Shown here piece by piece: positions 9,075 to 17,482 of a stretch of DNA of 64,000 nucleotides. The notes under the pieces were generated by a model. That model saw nothing but the letters and a program-made list of their open reading frames with translations, did not search any database and had not been told where the DNA came from. This DNA comes from Roseibium sp. Sym1 (GTDB lineage Bacteria > Pseudomonadota > Alphaproteobacteria > Rhizobiales > Stappiaceae). Each line of letters begins with the position of its first letter. Position 1 is the first letter of the stretch. The position numbers were made by a program, and so were the translations under genes. The stretch spans positions 310,001 to 374,000 of the forward strand of contig NZ_CP114786.1 of assembly GCF_027359675.1 (NCBI RefSeq). Reading direction: 5' to 3'.

Positions 9075-9779
9075 TTGCCCGTCCTGCGCTCCGCATTGCA
9101 ATCCGGCCCGGCCAAGGTTGACGCGGCCCCCGCCTCCTCCCGGGGAGCAACCCGCGAACAGGTCGACAACGCGGTTCGCTCCGGCCTGTTGACCGGGCGC
9201 TTCATTCCCGGAAAAGCCGTCACGATCAGGGGGCTTGCCGCCGAACTCGGCGTCAGCCCCATGCCCGTGCGCGAAGTGCTGCAACGGCTGGCCGCGGAAA
9301 ACGCGCTCGAGGTCAAGCCGAATGGCCGCGTCCAGGTGCCCGACATGACGCCGGCGCGCTTCGACGAGGTCATGAAGGCACGGTTGCTGCTGGAGCCGGA
9401 ACTTGCCGCGCTGGCCTTGCCGCACCTGACCGCAAAGGACGCGGCGGATCTCAAGGCGATCGACGACGACATCGACGCCCGCCTGACCGACGGCGACGCG
9501 GAAGCCTATATGCGGCTGAACCACGCCTTTCATTTCCGCATTTACAGGGCCTCCGGCTCGAAGGTCCTGCTGCCGTTGATCGACAGTCTGTGGCTGCAAT
9601 TCGCGCCCTTCATGCGCACCGTCTACGGCCGCGTCGGCACGGCGAGCCTGGTCGACCAGCACAAGGAAGCCATCAGGGCGATCGAGCAGTCCGACACCAC
9701 CACGCTGCGCGCCGCGATCTCCGCCGACATCACCGATGGCATGGGTCTTCTTGGCAAGGAAATCCTCGCCGACGCATGA
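9075..9779 (+). CDS. GntR-family transcriptional regulator with FCD ligand domain
   Basis: A 234-residue DNA-binding protein. The N-terminal winged helix covers about residues 25-90 and includes IRGLAAELGVSPMPVREVLQRL, which is the GntR recognition helix. An FCD effector domain follows from about 95 to 225, with the helix NHAFHFRIYRASGS carrying typical metal or ligand-site histidines. It starts with TTG 9075, chosen because an AGAAGGAGG ribosome-binding site lies upstream and no ATG fits. It lies between two puuA homologues, one divergent and one downstream. Identical GTGATCAC palindromes flank it, so it probably controls both in response to a polyamine or a gamma-glutamyl intermediate. Confidence 0.87.
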   Translation: MPVLRSALQSGPAKVDAAPASSRGATREQVDNAVRSGLLTGRFIPGKAVTIRGLAAELGVSPMPVREVLQRLAAENALEVKPNGRVQVPDMTPARFDEVMKARLLLEPELAALALPHLTAKDAADLKAIDDDIDARLTDGDAEAYMRLNHAFHFRIYRASGSKVLLPLIDSLWLQFAPFMRTVYGRVGTASLVDQHKEAIRAIEQSDTTTLRAAISADITDGMGLLGKEILADA

Positions 9780-9810
9780 GGCTGTTGATCCCATGCGCAA
9801 GCCGTGCCAT

Positions 9811-9824
9811 TTTGTGATCACAAA
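9811..9824. promoter_or_regulatory. Candidate GntR operator 2 (TTTGTGATCACAAA)
   Basis: A perfect 14-bp palindrome lies 31 bp after the GntR stop and about 76 bp before the GTG start of the second puuA gene. It shares its GTGATCAC core with the site at 8996. Its location supports starting the downstream gene at 9900 rather than at an upstream in-frame codon that would put the operator inside the coding region. Confidence 0.65.
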
Positions 9825-9899
9825 TTGATTTTCCAGTTTCGCGGCATGCCCGGTTCCCGCAAGAGGCAACCAGCCCCCGCCAACCCTTTGGAGCTACTC

Positions 9900-11306
9900 G
9901 TGACTTCCGAAACGCCAGCCAGTGACGGCGCCACCCCGATCGACAGCCTGCGCGGCGTGCCGAACGAAGAGGCCGCGAAGGACTGGCTCAACGCGCGCAA
10001 CATCCAGGACATCGAGTGCATCGTGCCGGACATCGCCGGCGTGGCACGCGGCAAGATGATGCCGACCGGAAAGTTCTTTTCGGGCCCGGTGATGACCATG
10101 CCCGCCTCGATCTTCGCCCAGACGATCTCCGGCGACTATCCCGAGGACGATGACCGGTTCCAGCACAATCCCATCGACGGCGATCTCTATTTCAGGGCGG
10201 ACTACAGCACGCTGACCACCGTTCCGTGGGAAAGCGATCCGACCGCGCAGCTCATCCATGACGCCTATACCAGAAAGGGCGAACCGCTTGAGACCGCGCC
10301 GCGCAACGTCCTGAAGCGGATCCTGAAGCTCTATGAAGACAAGGGCTGGGAACCGGTCGTCGCACCGGAAATCGAGTTCTACCTGGTCCGTCCGAACACC
10401 GACCCGGATTACCCGCTGGAACCGCCCAGGGGCCGCTCCGGACGCCCGGAGGTCGGCCGCCAGTCCTATTCGATCTCCGCGCTGAACGAGTTCGACGACC
10501 TGATCGACGACATCTACGACCTGTCGGAACAGCAGGGCCTCGAAATCGACACCATGATCCACGAGGAAGGCGCGGCGCAGATGGAGATCAACCTGCGCCA
10601 CGGCAATCCGCTGGTCCTTGCAGACCAGGTGTTCATGTTCAAGCGCACCATCCGCGAAGCCGCGCTCCGGCATGAAATGTACGCCACCTTCATGTCCAAG
10701 CCGATGTCCAACCAGCCCGGTTCGGCCATGCACATCCACCAGTCGGTGGTCGACAGGGAGACGGGCAAGAACATCTTTTCCGGCGACAACGGCGAGGAGA
10801 CGCCCGAATTCCTCTCGTTCATCGCCGGTCACCAGAAATTCCTGCCGCATGTCACCGCCGTGATGGCGCCGTTCGTGAACTCCTACCGGCGCTTTTCCAA
10901 GGCCTCGACATCACCGGTGAATGTCTACTGGGGCTATGACAACCGCACGGTCGGACTGCGTGTGCCCTATTCCAACCCCCAGGCACGGCGCCTGGAAAAC
11001 CGTGTCCCGGGCTCCGACGCCAATCCCTATCTCGCCATCGCCGCCAGCCTCGCCTGCGGCTATCTCGGCATGGTCAAGGGCCTGAAACCGGACAGCCCCA
11101 AGGCGGACGATTGCTCGGAACGGGCAAAGTCCCTGCCCCGCGGCCTGCCGGAGGCTCTGGCCAGGTTCGAGAAATCCGAAGAAATGGTCGAGGTCTTCGG
11201 CGAAACCTTCGTCGCCACCTACCGGGCCATCAAATACGAGGAATTCGAAACCTTCATGTCCGTGATCAGCCCCTGGGAGCGGGAATATCTCCTGCTCAAT
11301 GTCTGA
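9900..11306 (+). CDS. puuA: Glutamine synthetase family protein, likely gamma-glutamylpolyamine synthetase (copy 2)
   Basis: About 468 residues, glutamine-synthetase fold: N-terminal CIVPDIAGVARGKMM, catalytic PEIEFYLVRP, AQMEINLRHGNPLVLADQ, ATP-site GSAMHIHQSV and WGYDNRTVGLRVP. It is clearly diverged from copy 1, including a longer insert with PPRGRSGRPEVGRQ, so the two may prefer different polyamines. I start at GTG 9900, 6-7 bases after TTTGGAG. ATG 9846 and a codon at 9804 are in frame, but the latter would absorb the palindromic operator. The aminotransferase gene follows after 32 bases, suggesting co-transcription. Confidence 0.84.
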   Translation: MTSETPASDGATPIDSLRGVPNEEAAKDWLNARNIQDIECIVPDIAGVARGKMMPTGKFFSGPVMTMPASIFAQTISGDYPEDDDRFQHNPIDGDLYFRADYSTLTTVPWESDPTAQLIHDAYTRKGEPLETAPRNVLKRILKLYEDKGWEPVVAPEIEFYLVRPNTDPDYPLEPPRGRSGRPEVGRQSYSISALNEFDDLIDDIYDLSEQQGLEIDTMIHEEGAAQMEINLRHGNPLVLADQVFMFKRTIREAALRHEMYATFMSKPMSNQPGSAMHIHQSVVDRETGKNIFSGDNGEETPEFLSFIAGHQKFLPHVTAVMAPFVNSYRRFSKASTSPVNVYWGYDNRTVGLRVPYSNPQARRLENRVPGSDANPYLAIAASLACGYLGMVKGLKPDSPKADDCSERAKSLPRGLPEALARFEKSEEMVEVFGETFVATYRAIKYEEFETFMSVISPWEREYLLLNV

Positions 11307-11338
11307 ATTATCGAGCGTATTTTCCTGGAGCAATTGCC

Positions 11339-12733
11339 ATGACGGCCCATTCCAACATCTATCCGACCAAGGCGCTGCAAGAGCTTGACGCGGCCCATCA
11401 CTGGCATCCGTTCTCGGACATGAAAAGCCTCAACGACGAGGGCAGCCGGGTGATCACCCATGCCGACGGCGTCTGGCTGACGGATTCGGACGGCAAGAGG
11501 ATCCTCGACGGCATGGCCGGGCTGTGGTGCGTGCAGGTGGGTCACGGCCGCAAGGAAATCGCCGACGCGGTCTACAAGCAGATGAACGAGCTGGCCTATT
11601 ACAACACGTTCTTCAAGACGACCCATCCGCCGGCGATCGCCCTGTCGGAAAAGCTGGCAAGCCTGGCGCCCGCCCACATGAACCGGGTGTTCTACTGCTC
11701 CTCCGGTTCGGAGGCCAACGACACCGTGTTCCGCATGGTGCGCACCTATTGGGACAAGGTCGGCAAGCCGGACAAGAAAGTGATCATCGGGCGCTGGAAC
11801 GGTTATCACGGCTCGACCCTCGCCGGCACCAGCCTCGGCGGCATGAAGGCGATGCACAAACAGGGCGACCTGCCGGTGGCCGGTGTGCATCACATCGACC
11901 AGCCCTACTGGTTCGGAGAAGGCCAGGACATGAGCCCGGACGATTTCGGTGTCGCGATGGCCCGCAAGCTGGAAGAAGCCATCGACCAGATCGGCGAGGA
12001 CAAGGTCGCCGCCTTCATCGCGGAACCGATCCAGGGCGCCGGTGGCGTGATCATCCCGCCGGACACCTACTGGCCGGAAATCCGCCGCATCCTGAAGGAG
12101 CGTGACATTCTTTTCGTTTCCGACGAAGTGATCTGCGGTTTTGGCCGGCTCGGTGAATGGTTCGGCGCGGACTATTACGGCATGGAACCGGACCTGATGC
12201 CGATCGCCAAGGGCCTGACCTCCGGCTACCTGCCGATGGGCGGCGTTCTGGTGTCCGACCGTGTCGCCGAGGGACTGATGCTGGCCGGCGAGGATTTCAA
12301 TCACGGCTATACCTATTCCGGTCATCCGGTGTGCGCGGCCGCAGCCCTTGCCAACCTGGAGATCATCGAGCGCGAAAGCCTGGTCGACCGCGTCAAGACC
12401 GACATCGGCCCCTACCTGAAGGAACGCTGGCTGAAGCTGGGCGACCATCCGCTGGTCGGCGAAGCCCGCATGACCGGCCTGGTCGGCGCGCTGGAACTGG
12501 TTCCGGACAAGTCCGACCTGCGCAAGACATTCAAGGATGTCGGCGTACCGGGACTGCTGTGCCGGGACATCTCCTTCGAACACGGCATGGTGATGCGCGC
12601 GGTGCGCGACAGCATGATCATCTCGCCGCCGCTGGTGCTTTCCCACGAGGAGGCCGACCACCTGGTGGCGACGGCCGAAAAGACACTCAACGACACCTAC
12701 CGGGTCCTGAAACGGGACGGCTGGCTCGGCTGA
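11339..12733 (+). CDS. spuC: Class III PLP aminotransferase, putative putrescine/polyamine-pyruvate transaminase
   Basis: A 464-residue fold-type I aminotransferase. WHPFSDMKSLNDEG opens the family-typical N-terminus. FYCSSGSEANDTVFRM is the cofactor phosphate site, DEVICGFGR holds the PLP-ring aspartate, and Lys291 in PIAKGLTSG is the Schiff-base lysine. The closest described type is SpuC, which transfers the amino group of putrescine or a related amine to pyruvate. ATG 11339 has CCTGGAG eight bases upstream. Its place after puuA copy 2 suggests degradation of imported polyamines. Beta-alanine or other omega-amine specificity is possible. Confidence 0.82.
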   Translation: MTAHSNIYPTKALQELDAAHHWHPFSDMKSLNDEGSRVITHADGVWLTDSDGKRILDGMAGLWCVQVGHGRKEIADAVYKQMNELAYYNTFFKTTHPPAIALSEKLASLAPAHMNRVFYCSSGSEANDTVFRMVRTYWDKVGKPDKKVIIGRWNGYHGSTLAGTSLGGMKAMHKQGDLPVAGVHHIDQPYWFGEGQDMSPDDFGVAMARKLEEAIDQIGEDKVAAFIAEPIQGAGGVIIPPDTYWPEIRRILKERDILFVSDEVICGFGRLGEWFGADYYGMEPDLMPIAKGLTSGYLPMGGVLVSDRVAEGLMLAGEDFNHGYTYSGHPVCAAAALANLEIIERESLVDRVKTDIGPYLKERWLKLGDHPLVGEARMTGLVGALELVPDKSDLRKTFKDVGVPGLLCRDISFEHGMVMRAVRDSMIISPPLVLSHEEADHLVATAEKTLNDTYRVLKRDGWLG

Positions 12734-12923
12734 AAACGGAAACGGGCCGGCCGCGTGCACGCCAGATGCGTCAACATGTAGCCGGGCCGGTTTCCCGTTT
12801 GCCGTCATTTGGCACTTGCCAACGTCCTCCTCCGGAGGCGTAAATCAACGCTGTCCCCTTCCGGGTTTCAGCAAAGGGAAGGCGACGCAGGCGGTTTGAT
12901 CGACAGCTGTTAGGCGAGGCGGG

Positions 12924-13907
12924 ATGCTCAGGCGGGTTTTCGGGTTTGGAAAGCGGGATTTTTCCTCCCTCACCGAACAGGAAATACTCGCCCTCGCGAT
13001 ATCTTCGGAAGAGGACGACGCGCGGATCTACAAGGCCTATGCCGACGGCCTGCGCGATCAGTTCCCGCAATCCGCCAGGGTCTTCGAAGACATGGCGGAC
13101 GAGGAGAACCAGCACCGGCAGCAGCTGATCGACCAGCACCGCGCCCGCTTCGGCGACACGATTCCGCTGATCCGCCGCGAACATGTCCGCGGCTATTACG
13201 AGCGCAAACCGGACTGGCTCGTGCGCCCGCTCGGGCTGGACAAGGTCCGGACGATGGCCGAGGACATGGAGGCGCAGGCCTACCGGTTTTACATCGAGGC
13301 CGCCAAACGCACCTCCGACGCAGGCACCCGCAAGCTGCTGGGTGACCTGGCCATGGCTGAAAAGGGTCATGAAAGCCTGGCGCAACGCCTTGGCCTCGAA
13401 CACACGCCGGAAGGCGTTCGAGACGAGGAAAGGCAGACCGAGCGCCGCCAGTTCATTCTGACCTATGTGCAGCCTGGGCTTGCCGGGTTGATGGACGGTT
13501 CCGTCTCCACCCTTGCCCCGATCTTCGCTGCCGCCTTTGCGACCCAGGACACCTGGCAGACATTTCTGGTCGGCCTGTCGGCGTCGGTGGGTGCCGGGAT
13601 CTCCATGGGCTTCACGGAAGCCGCCCATGACGACGGTGTCCTTTCCGGACGCGGCTCGCCGGTCAAGCGTGGCTTCGCCTCCGGCATCATGACGGCGCTT
13701 GGTGGCCTGGGACACGCGCTGCCCTATCTCATCCCGCATTTCTGGACGGCGACCACCGTGGCGGCCCTGATCGTGTTTGTGGAATTGTGGGCCATTGCCT
13801 GGATCCAGAACCGGTTCATGGACACACCGTTCCTGCGCGCCGCCTTCCAGGTCGTTCTGGGAGGCTCCCTCGTGTTTGCTGCCGGCGTTCTGATCGGAAA
13901 CGCCTGA
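12924..13907 (+). CDS. mbfA: Membrane-bound ferritin-like iron exporter MbfA
   Basis: A 327-residue fusion. Residues about 15-165 form a rubrerythrin/ferritin-like four-helix domain with carboxylate-His motifs (SSEEDDARIYKAYAD, MADEENQHRQQL, DMEAQAYRFYIEA, AMAEKGHESLAQRL). Residues about 175-325 are a VIT1/CCC1-type membrane domain (PGLAGLMDGSVSTLAPIFAAAFA and further helices). Known MbfA proteins export iron, with the ferritin part sensing or delivering it, and protect against iron and peroxide stress. The gene stands alone behind the polyamine operon. I looked for an Irr-type element upstream and did not see a clear one. Confidence 0.88.
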   Translation: MLRRVFGFGKRDFSSLTEQEILALAISSEEDDARIYKAYADGLRDQFPQSARVFEDMADEENQHRQQLIDQHRARFGDTIPLIRREHVRGYYERKPDWLVRPLGLDKVRTMAEDMEAQAYRFYIEAAKRTSDAGTRKLLGDLAMAEKGHESLAQRLGLEHTPEGVRDEERQTERRQFILTYVQPGLAGLMDGSVSTLAPIFAAAFATQDTWQTFLVGLSASVGAGISMGFTEAAHDDGVLSGRGSPVKRGFASGIMTALGGLGHALPYLIPHFWTATTVAALIVFVELWAIAWIQNRFMDTPFLRAAFQVVLGGSLVFAAGVLIGNA

Positions 13908-14050
13908 GAGCGTATGTGCCGGGCCGTCTCGTCCCCTCATGCGCCTCGGCAAAATATACAGGCAATTCGTTTTTCTTCGCCGCGCCTGTCGGCTAAGCTC
14001 CCTCGTGGACGTTCCTTGGGCAACGCCCCTTTGGAACCGGAGGACCCCAG

Positions 14051-14443
14051 ATGCTTTTTTCCGTCCTGATCTACGCCAATGAAGACTTCATCGACGCTCT
14101 CTCGCCGGAAGAACACGACGCGCTTTTGGAAAAACACGGCGCCTTTCACGAACACACCAAGACCAACGGCAATTTCGCCGCGGCGACGAAGCTGATGTCG
14201 ACCGGGACATCCATCACGATCAGCCGGGACAGAGACGAATTTGTCGTCACCGACGGTCCCTTCGCGGAGACCAAGGAGCAGTTCATGGGTTTTTATCTGC
14301 TCGATTGCGCCAATCTGGAAGAGGCGATCGACGCCGTGAAAATCCTGCCACTTGATCATGGCCGCGTCGAAATCCGGCCGGTGGAATTCTTCGAAGGAGC
14401 CGACTTCAAGAATGCCGAGCGCCTGGTTATCAACGCATCTTAA
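14051..14443 (+). CDS. YciI/DGPF-domain protein, partner of the following ECF sigma factor
   Basis: A 130-residue protein of the YCII-related (DGPF) family. It starts MLFSVLIYANEDF and carries the name-giving motif as VVTDGPFAETKEQFMGFYLL, followed by the ferredoxin-like strand segment AIDAVKILPLDHGRVEIRPVEF. In many bacteria one or more such genes precede an ECF42 sigma factor gene; here the stop overlaps the sigma gene by about 32 bases, so they are co-expressed. GGAACCGGAGGA before ATG 14051 is a good ribosome-binding site. Biochemical function is not established; a role in the sigma pathway is inferred from context. Confidence 0.85.
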   Translation: MLFSVLIYANEDFIDALSPEEHDALLEKHGAFHEHTKTNGNFAAATKLMSTGTSITISRDRDEFVVTDGPFAETKEQFMGFYLLDCANLEEAIDAVKILPLDHGRVEIRPVEFFEGADFKNAERLVINAS

Positions 14444-15668
14444 GGCAGCCCGCCCGCGCGCCCTGGCCGCGCTGAACCGCGTGTTCGGGGATATCGATCT
14501 CGCCGAGGACGCGTTTCAGGAAGCCTCGCTCAAGGCCTTGAAATCCTGGTCGCCCGATCAACTGCCGGCCGACACGGTCGCCTGGCTGATCGTCGCCGGA
14601 CGCAATGCCGGTATCGACGCCTTGCGCAAGCGCCGTCGAGAAACCCTCGCGGCGCCGGAAGACCTGGAACCGGCCTTCGACGGTGCCCATCCGGAAGACA
14701 GTTTGAGCGAGGATATCGATCACGCCATCTACCGGGACGATGTCCTGCGGCTTTTCTTCACCTGCTGTCACCCGGTCCTGCGCAAGGACCAGCAGATCGC
14801 GCTGTCGCTCAAGGTGGTTGCCGGCCTGACGGTCGAGGAAGTCGCCCGGGCCTTCCTGGTGCAGCCAAAGACCATGGAACAGCGCATCACCCGCGCCAAG
14901 AAGAAGCTGCAGGCAGCGCGGCTGGCCTATGAAGTGCCGGACGCATCGGGCCGCGCCGAAAGGCTCTCGGCCGTCGCCAACGCCATCTATCTTGTCTTCA
15001 ACGAAGGCTATTCGGCTTCGCAAGGACCCGCGCTGATCCGCGAAACCCTGTGCGAGGAGGCGATCCGCCTTGCCCGCCTGCTGGTGCGCCTGTTCCCGGA
15101 AGTGCCGGAATTGCGGGGGCTGCTGGCGCTCTGCCTGATCCAGCATTCCCGGCGTCATGCGCGTCTCGGCCCGGACGGCCAAGCCGTGACGCTGGAGGAT
15201 CAGGACAGATCGCTCTGGGACCGCAAGCCGATCGCCGAGGGAAGCGTCCTCCTGGAGGCGGCGCTGCGCCGGCCCCGCCCCGGACCGTTCCAGATCGAGG
15301 CGGCCATCGCCGCGACCCATGCGCGCGCCGCCAGTTATGACCAGACCGACTGGCACGAGATCGAACGGCTGTACCGGGCGCTGGAAATCCTTCGTCCCTC
15401 ACCGGTGGTCGCGCTGAACCGGGCCGTCGTTCTCGCGAAACTCATGGGACCGGAAGAAGGCCTCGAACGATTACAGCCTCTGGCGGCACCGCTGGAGCGC
15501 TATCCCGGCTTTCACACGGTCAAGGCCTCTCTCCTGTCAGAACTCGGCCAATATGACGAGGCACGCCATGCGTACCGCCACGCTCTCGCGCTTGCCGGCA
15601 CAGATGTCGAGCGCAACCACATCCGACAAAAACTGGACAACCTCTCCGCAGGACAAGCGCCTGCCTGA
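14412..15668 (+). CDS. ECF RNA polymerase sigma factor, ECF42 type with C-terminal extension
   Basis: About 418 residues. Region sigma2 covers roughly residues 8-80 (ALNRVFGDIDLAEDAFQEASLKAL, RNAGIDALRKRRRE). Region sigma4 lies near 120-185 (LSLKVVAGLTVEEVARAFLVQPKTMEQRITRAKKKL). A long C-terminal domain of about 210 residues (AIYLVFNEGYSAS, LYRALEILRPSPVVALNRAVVLA) contains TPR-like helices and is characteristic of ECF42. No anti-sigma factor is next to it, as is usual for this group; the C-terminal extension is thought to control activity. ATG 14412 overlaps the YciI gene and leaves sigma2 complete. Confidence 0.88.
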   Translation: MPSAWLSTHLKAARPRALAALNRVFGDIDLAEDAFQEASLKALKSWSPDQLPADTVAWLIVAGRNAGIDALRKRRRETLAAPEDLEPAFDGAHPEDSLSEDIDHAIYRDDVLRLFFTCCHPVLRKDQQIALSLKVVAGLTVEEVARAFLVQPKTMEQRITRAKKKLQAARLAYEVPDASGRAERLSAVANAIYLVFNEGYSASQGPALIRETLCEEAIRLARLLVRLFPEVPELRGLLALCLIQHSRRHARLGPDGQAVTLEDQDRSLWDRKPIAEGSVLLEAALRRPRPGPFQIEAAIAATHARAASYDQTDWHEIERLYRALEILRPSPVVALNRAVVLAKLMGPEEGLERLQPLAAPLERYPGFHTVKASLLSELGQYDEARHAYRHALALAGTDVERNHIRQKLDNLSAGQAPA

Positions 15669-15786
15669 CCCCCTTTCAAAAAAATTCTGAAAATTTTCCC
15701 GACCCTGTCGGATCTGCAAACTGCGCATCGTCCTTTGATCACCTGGACCGACCCAGGCGACTGTTTCGAGCACAAGGACATTAGAA

Positions 15787-16167
15787 ATGAGCAATCCTAT
15801 GCAAACCCATGGCGCTTTCAGCTGGATGGAACTGCACAGCGGCGACGGCGGCAAGGCAAAGACCTTCTATTCCAGTCTTCTTGACTGGGGAACGGAAGAC
15901 ATGGAAATGCCGGGCATGACCTATTCCGTGATCGTCAATGGCGAGGACAAGATCGGCGGTTTCCCCCCAGAAGCATCCGACACACCGCGCTGGCTGCCCT
16001 ATGTCACCGTCGACGACGTCGATGCCCGTGTCGAAAAGGCAAGATCGCTCGGCGCCACCATCGCGATGGAACCCTTCAGCGTCCCGAGCGTCGGCCGCAT
16101 GGCGACGATCGTCGACCCGGTCGGCGGTGTCATTGCCCTCATCACCTATGAAGCTCCGGCTGCCTAG
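15787..16167 (+). CDS. VOC-family (glyoxalase/bleomycin-resistance fold) protein
   Basis: A 126-residue two-module beta-alpha-beta-beta-beta protein. GAFSWMELHSGDGGKAKTFYSSLLDW begins the first module and WLPYVTVDDVDARVEKARSLGATI begins the second. The end block GRMATIVDPVGGVIALI is typical of VOC proteins annotated as hydroxyacid or glyoxalase-like. The metal ligands are plausible (His17 region, Glu) but the substrate is unknown. It sits about 118 bases after the sigma gene and ends at a clear rho-independent terminator, so it may be part of the sigma unit or separate. Confidence 0.82.
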   Translation: MSNPMQTHGAFSWMELHSGDGGKAKTFYSSLLDWGTEDMEMPGMTYSVIVNGEDKIGGFPPEASDTPRWLPYVTVDDVDARVEKARSLGATIAMEPFSVPSVGRMATIVDPVGGVIALITYEAPAA

Positions 16168-16178
16168 TAAATGGCCTC

Positions 16179-16209
16179 GGCGGACAGGCCGGGGCCGTCC
16201 GCCGTTTTT
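16179..16209 (+). terminator. Rho-independent terminator after the VOC gene
   Basis: The 7-bp GC stem GGCGGAC (16179-16185) pairs with GTCCGCC (16197-16203) and is followed by GTTTTTC. The loop AGGCCGGGGCC can pair internally. It starts 11 bases after the VOC stop codon. Confidence 0.85.
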
Positions 16210-16233
16210 CACAGACCAGATTTGGAGTCCCCT

Positions 16234-16632
16234 ATGGAAACGATTCCCGCGTTGCCGGTCACCATTGTCTTTGTGTCCGTGTGCGCCCTGATGCAGGTAC
16301 CTATGACAGTGTTTGTCGGTTATCGCCGGCTTAAGACCGGCATCCAGTTCCTGGACGGAGGTGACCAGACGCTGATCCAGCGCATGCGCGCGCAGATGAA
16401 TTTCACCGAGACAGTGCCGATGGTGTTGCTGTCCATGGCAGCTGCCGAATTGAGCGGTGCACCAAACCTGTTGTTGTGGATCGTCGGTGGCGGTTTCCTT
16501 CTGGGCAGGGTCTTGCACTACAGTGTCCTGGTGACCTCCGGCTGGGGAAACGGCCGTGCCCTTGGCATGATCCTGACATTCGTGCCGCTGCTGGTCTGCC
16601 CGATATTTGTCTTGATCGAGTCGTTTTCGTAA
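16234..16632 (+). CDS. MAPEG-family membrane protein
   Basis: A 132-residue integral membrane protein with four hydrophobic segments: VTIVFVSVCALMQVPMTVFV, TVPMVLLSMAAAEL, LLLWIVGGGFLLGRVLHYSV and LGMILTFVPLLVCPIFVLIE. The loop between segments 1 and 2 contains QRMRAQMNFTETVP, which matches the family motif R-x-x-x-N-x-x-E-x-x-P. That motif binds glutathione in eukaryotic members. ATG 16234 follows TTTGGAG. Bacterial members are mostly uncharacterised, with glutathione transferase or peroxidase activity shown for a few. It is a single-gene unit between two hairpins. Confidence 0.85.
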   Translation: METIPALPVTIVFVSVCALMQVPMTVFVGYRRLKTGIQFLDGGDQTLIQRMRAQMNFTETVPMVLLSMAAAELSGAPNLLLWIVGGGFLLGRVLHYSVLVTSGWGNGRALGMILTFVPLLVCPIFVLIESFS

Positions 16633-16638
16633 CCGGAT

Positions 16639-16667
16639 CCCGGCCGGCTCACATGGCGCCGGCCGGG
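16639..16667 (+). terminator. Strong hairpin after the MAPEG gene
   Basis: A perfect 10-bp stem CCCGGCCGGC / GCCGGCCGGG encloses a 9-base loop, 7 bases after the stop codon. No T tract follows, so it may terminate weakly or only protect the mRNA 3' end. Confidence 0.55.
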
Positions 16668-16996
16668 TTCGCCGGACTGCACCAACCAGTATTGTCTCCG
16701 CCGACCGGCGAGTTACCACCGCAGACAGGAACCCCGGCAGGACCATGAGACCGAGCGGGATTCCCATTTCAAGCGCGCGGATCGACCGATTGCCTTTTTC
16801 AGGTCAAGCCACCTCTTTCCGCAAGGAATTCCCCCTCCACGGCAGAAAAATCGTTAAAACTACCTATAGTAATCCGAGCTTTTTCCTAATCCCCCTTATT
16901 TAAACATTTCTCTTTAACTCGTTATATTGAAGAATATTGACCGGATCACTACGCGCCAGCATCAGGTGAACCAATAACAACAGGGCGAATGCTCCG
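16668..16996. other. Gene-free promoter region of the three-gene signalling operon
   Basis: After the hairpin the sequence becomes clearly AT-rich from about 16845 to 16945 (runs such as CCTTATTTAAACATTTC and TCGTTATATTGAAGAATATT). That is unusual for this genome and marks the likely promoter for the operon starting at 16997. I see no coding region or repeat here. Confidence 0.5.
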
Positions 16997-17479
16997 ATGA
17001 TCAGACAGGCAATCGTTTTTCTGGGTCTCGTGCTCGGCAGCTCCCATACCTCCCATTCGGCCGATGGCAGCATGCAAATCCTCGTTTCTGCGTCCGGCAG
17101 GACAGAGACCCAAAGGGAGGTGTCCGTCGCGGCCATCGAAAAGGCGGGTCTCCACGAAATCGAGGCCTTCAACCCGTATGAAAAGCGCAGCGACACCTAC
17201 ACGGGCGTCTGGATGCAGGACTTCGTCGCCGCGTTCGGGACGGTGGACACCTCGACCCTGATCACCAGGGCGATTGACGACTACGAGATCACCTTCGGCA
17301 AGGAAGAATGGCAGAACCTGCGCATTCTGATCGCAACGCGGGTCAACGGCGAATACATCGATTTCGACGGGAAGGGCCCCATGCGCATCATCTTTCCGGA
17401 TTTCGACGAGAACCTGGAGGCCCACCGGATCAATCTTCCCAAATGGACCTGGATGATCACTGAAATCGCTATGGAGTAG
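16997..17479 (+). CDS. Secreted protein with a possible molybdopterin-oxidoreductase-like fold and no cysteine, partner of a histidine kinase
   Basis: A 160-residue protein with an N-terminal signal peptide of about 21 residues ending near SHTSHSA. The mature part contains IEAFNPYEKRSDTYTGVWMQDFVAAFG and LRILIATRVNGEYIDFDGKGPMRIIFP. This layout resembles small proteins with the sulfite-oxidase molybdopterin-binding fold. I find no cysteine anywhere, so the residue that ligates molybdenum in the enzymes is missing. The protein is more likely a periplasmic ligand-binding or sensor partner than an enzyme. It is the first gene of an operon with a sensor kinase 3 bases downstream. The fold assignment is tentative. 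Confidence 0.6.
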   Translation: MIRQAIVFLGLVLGSSHTSHSADGSMQILVSASGRTETQREVSVAAIEKAGLHEIEAFNPYEKRSDTYTGVWMQDFVAAFGTVDTSTLITRAIDDYEITFGKEEWQNLRILIATRVNGEYIDFDGKGPMRIIFPDFDENLEAHRINLPKWTWMITEIAME

Positions 17480-17482
17480 AAC

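Noticed and set aside
12735..12800. Possible terminator after spuC (AACGGAAACGGGCC and GGCCGGTTTCCCGTT)
   Set aside because: The pairing is imperfect with a loop of about 40 bases and no T tract; not strong enough to list.
12735..12923. Irr-type iron element upstream of mbfA
   Set aside because: Searched for the TTTAGAA-type palindrome described for Irr targets and found none, so Irr control is not claimed.
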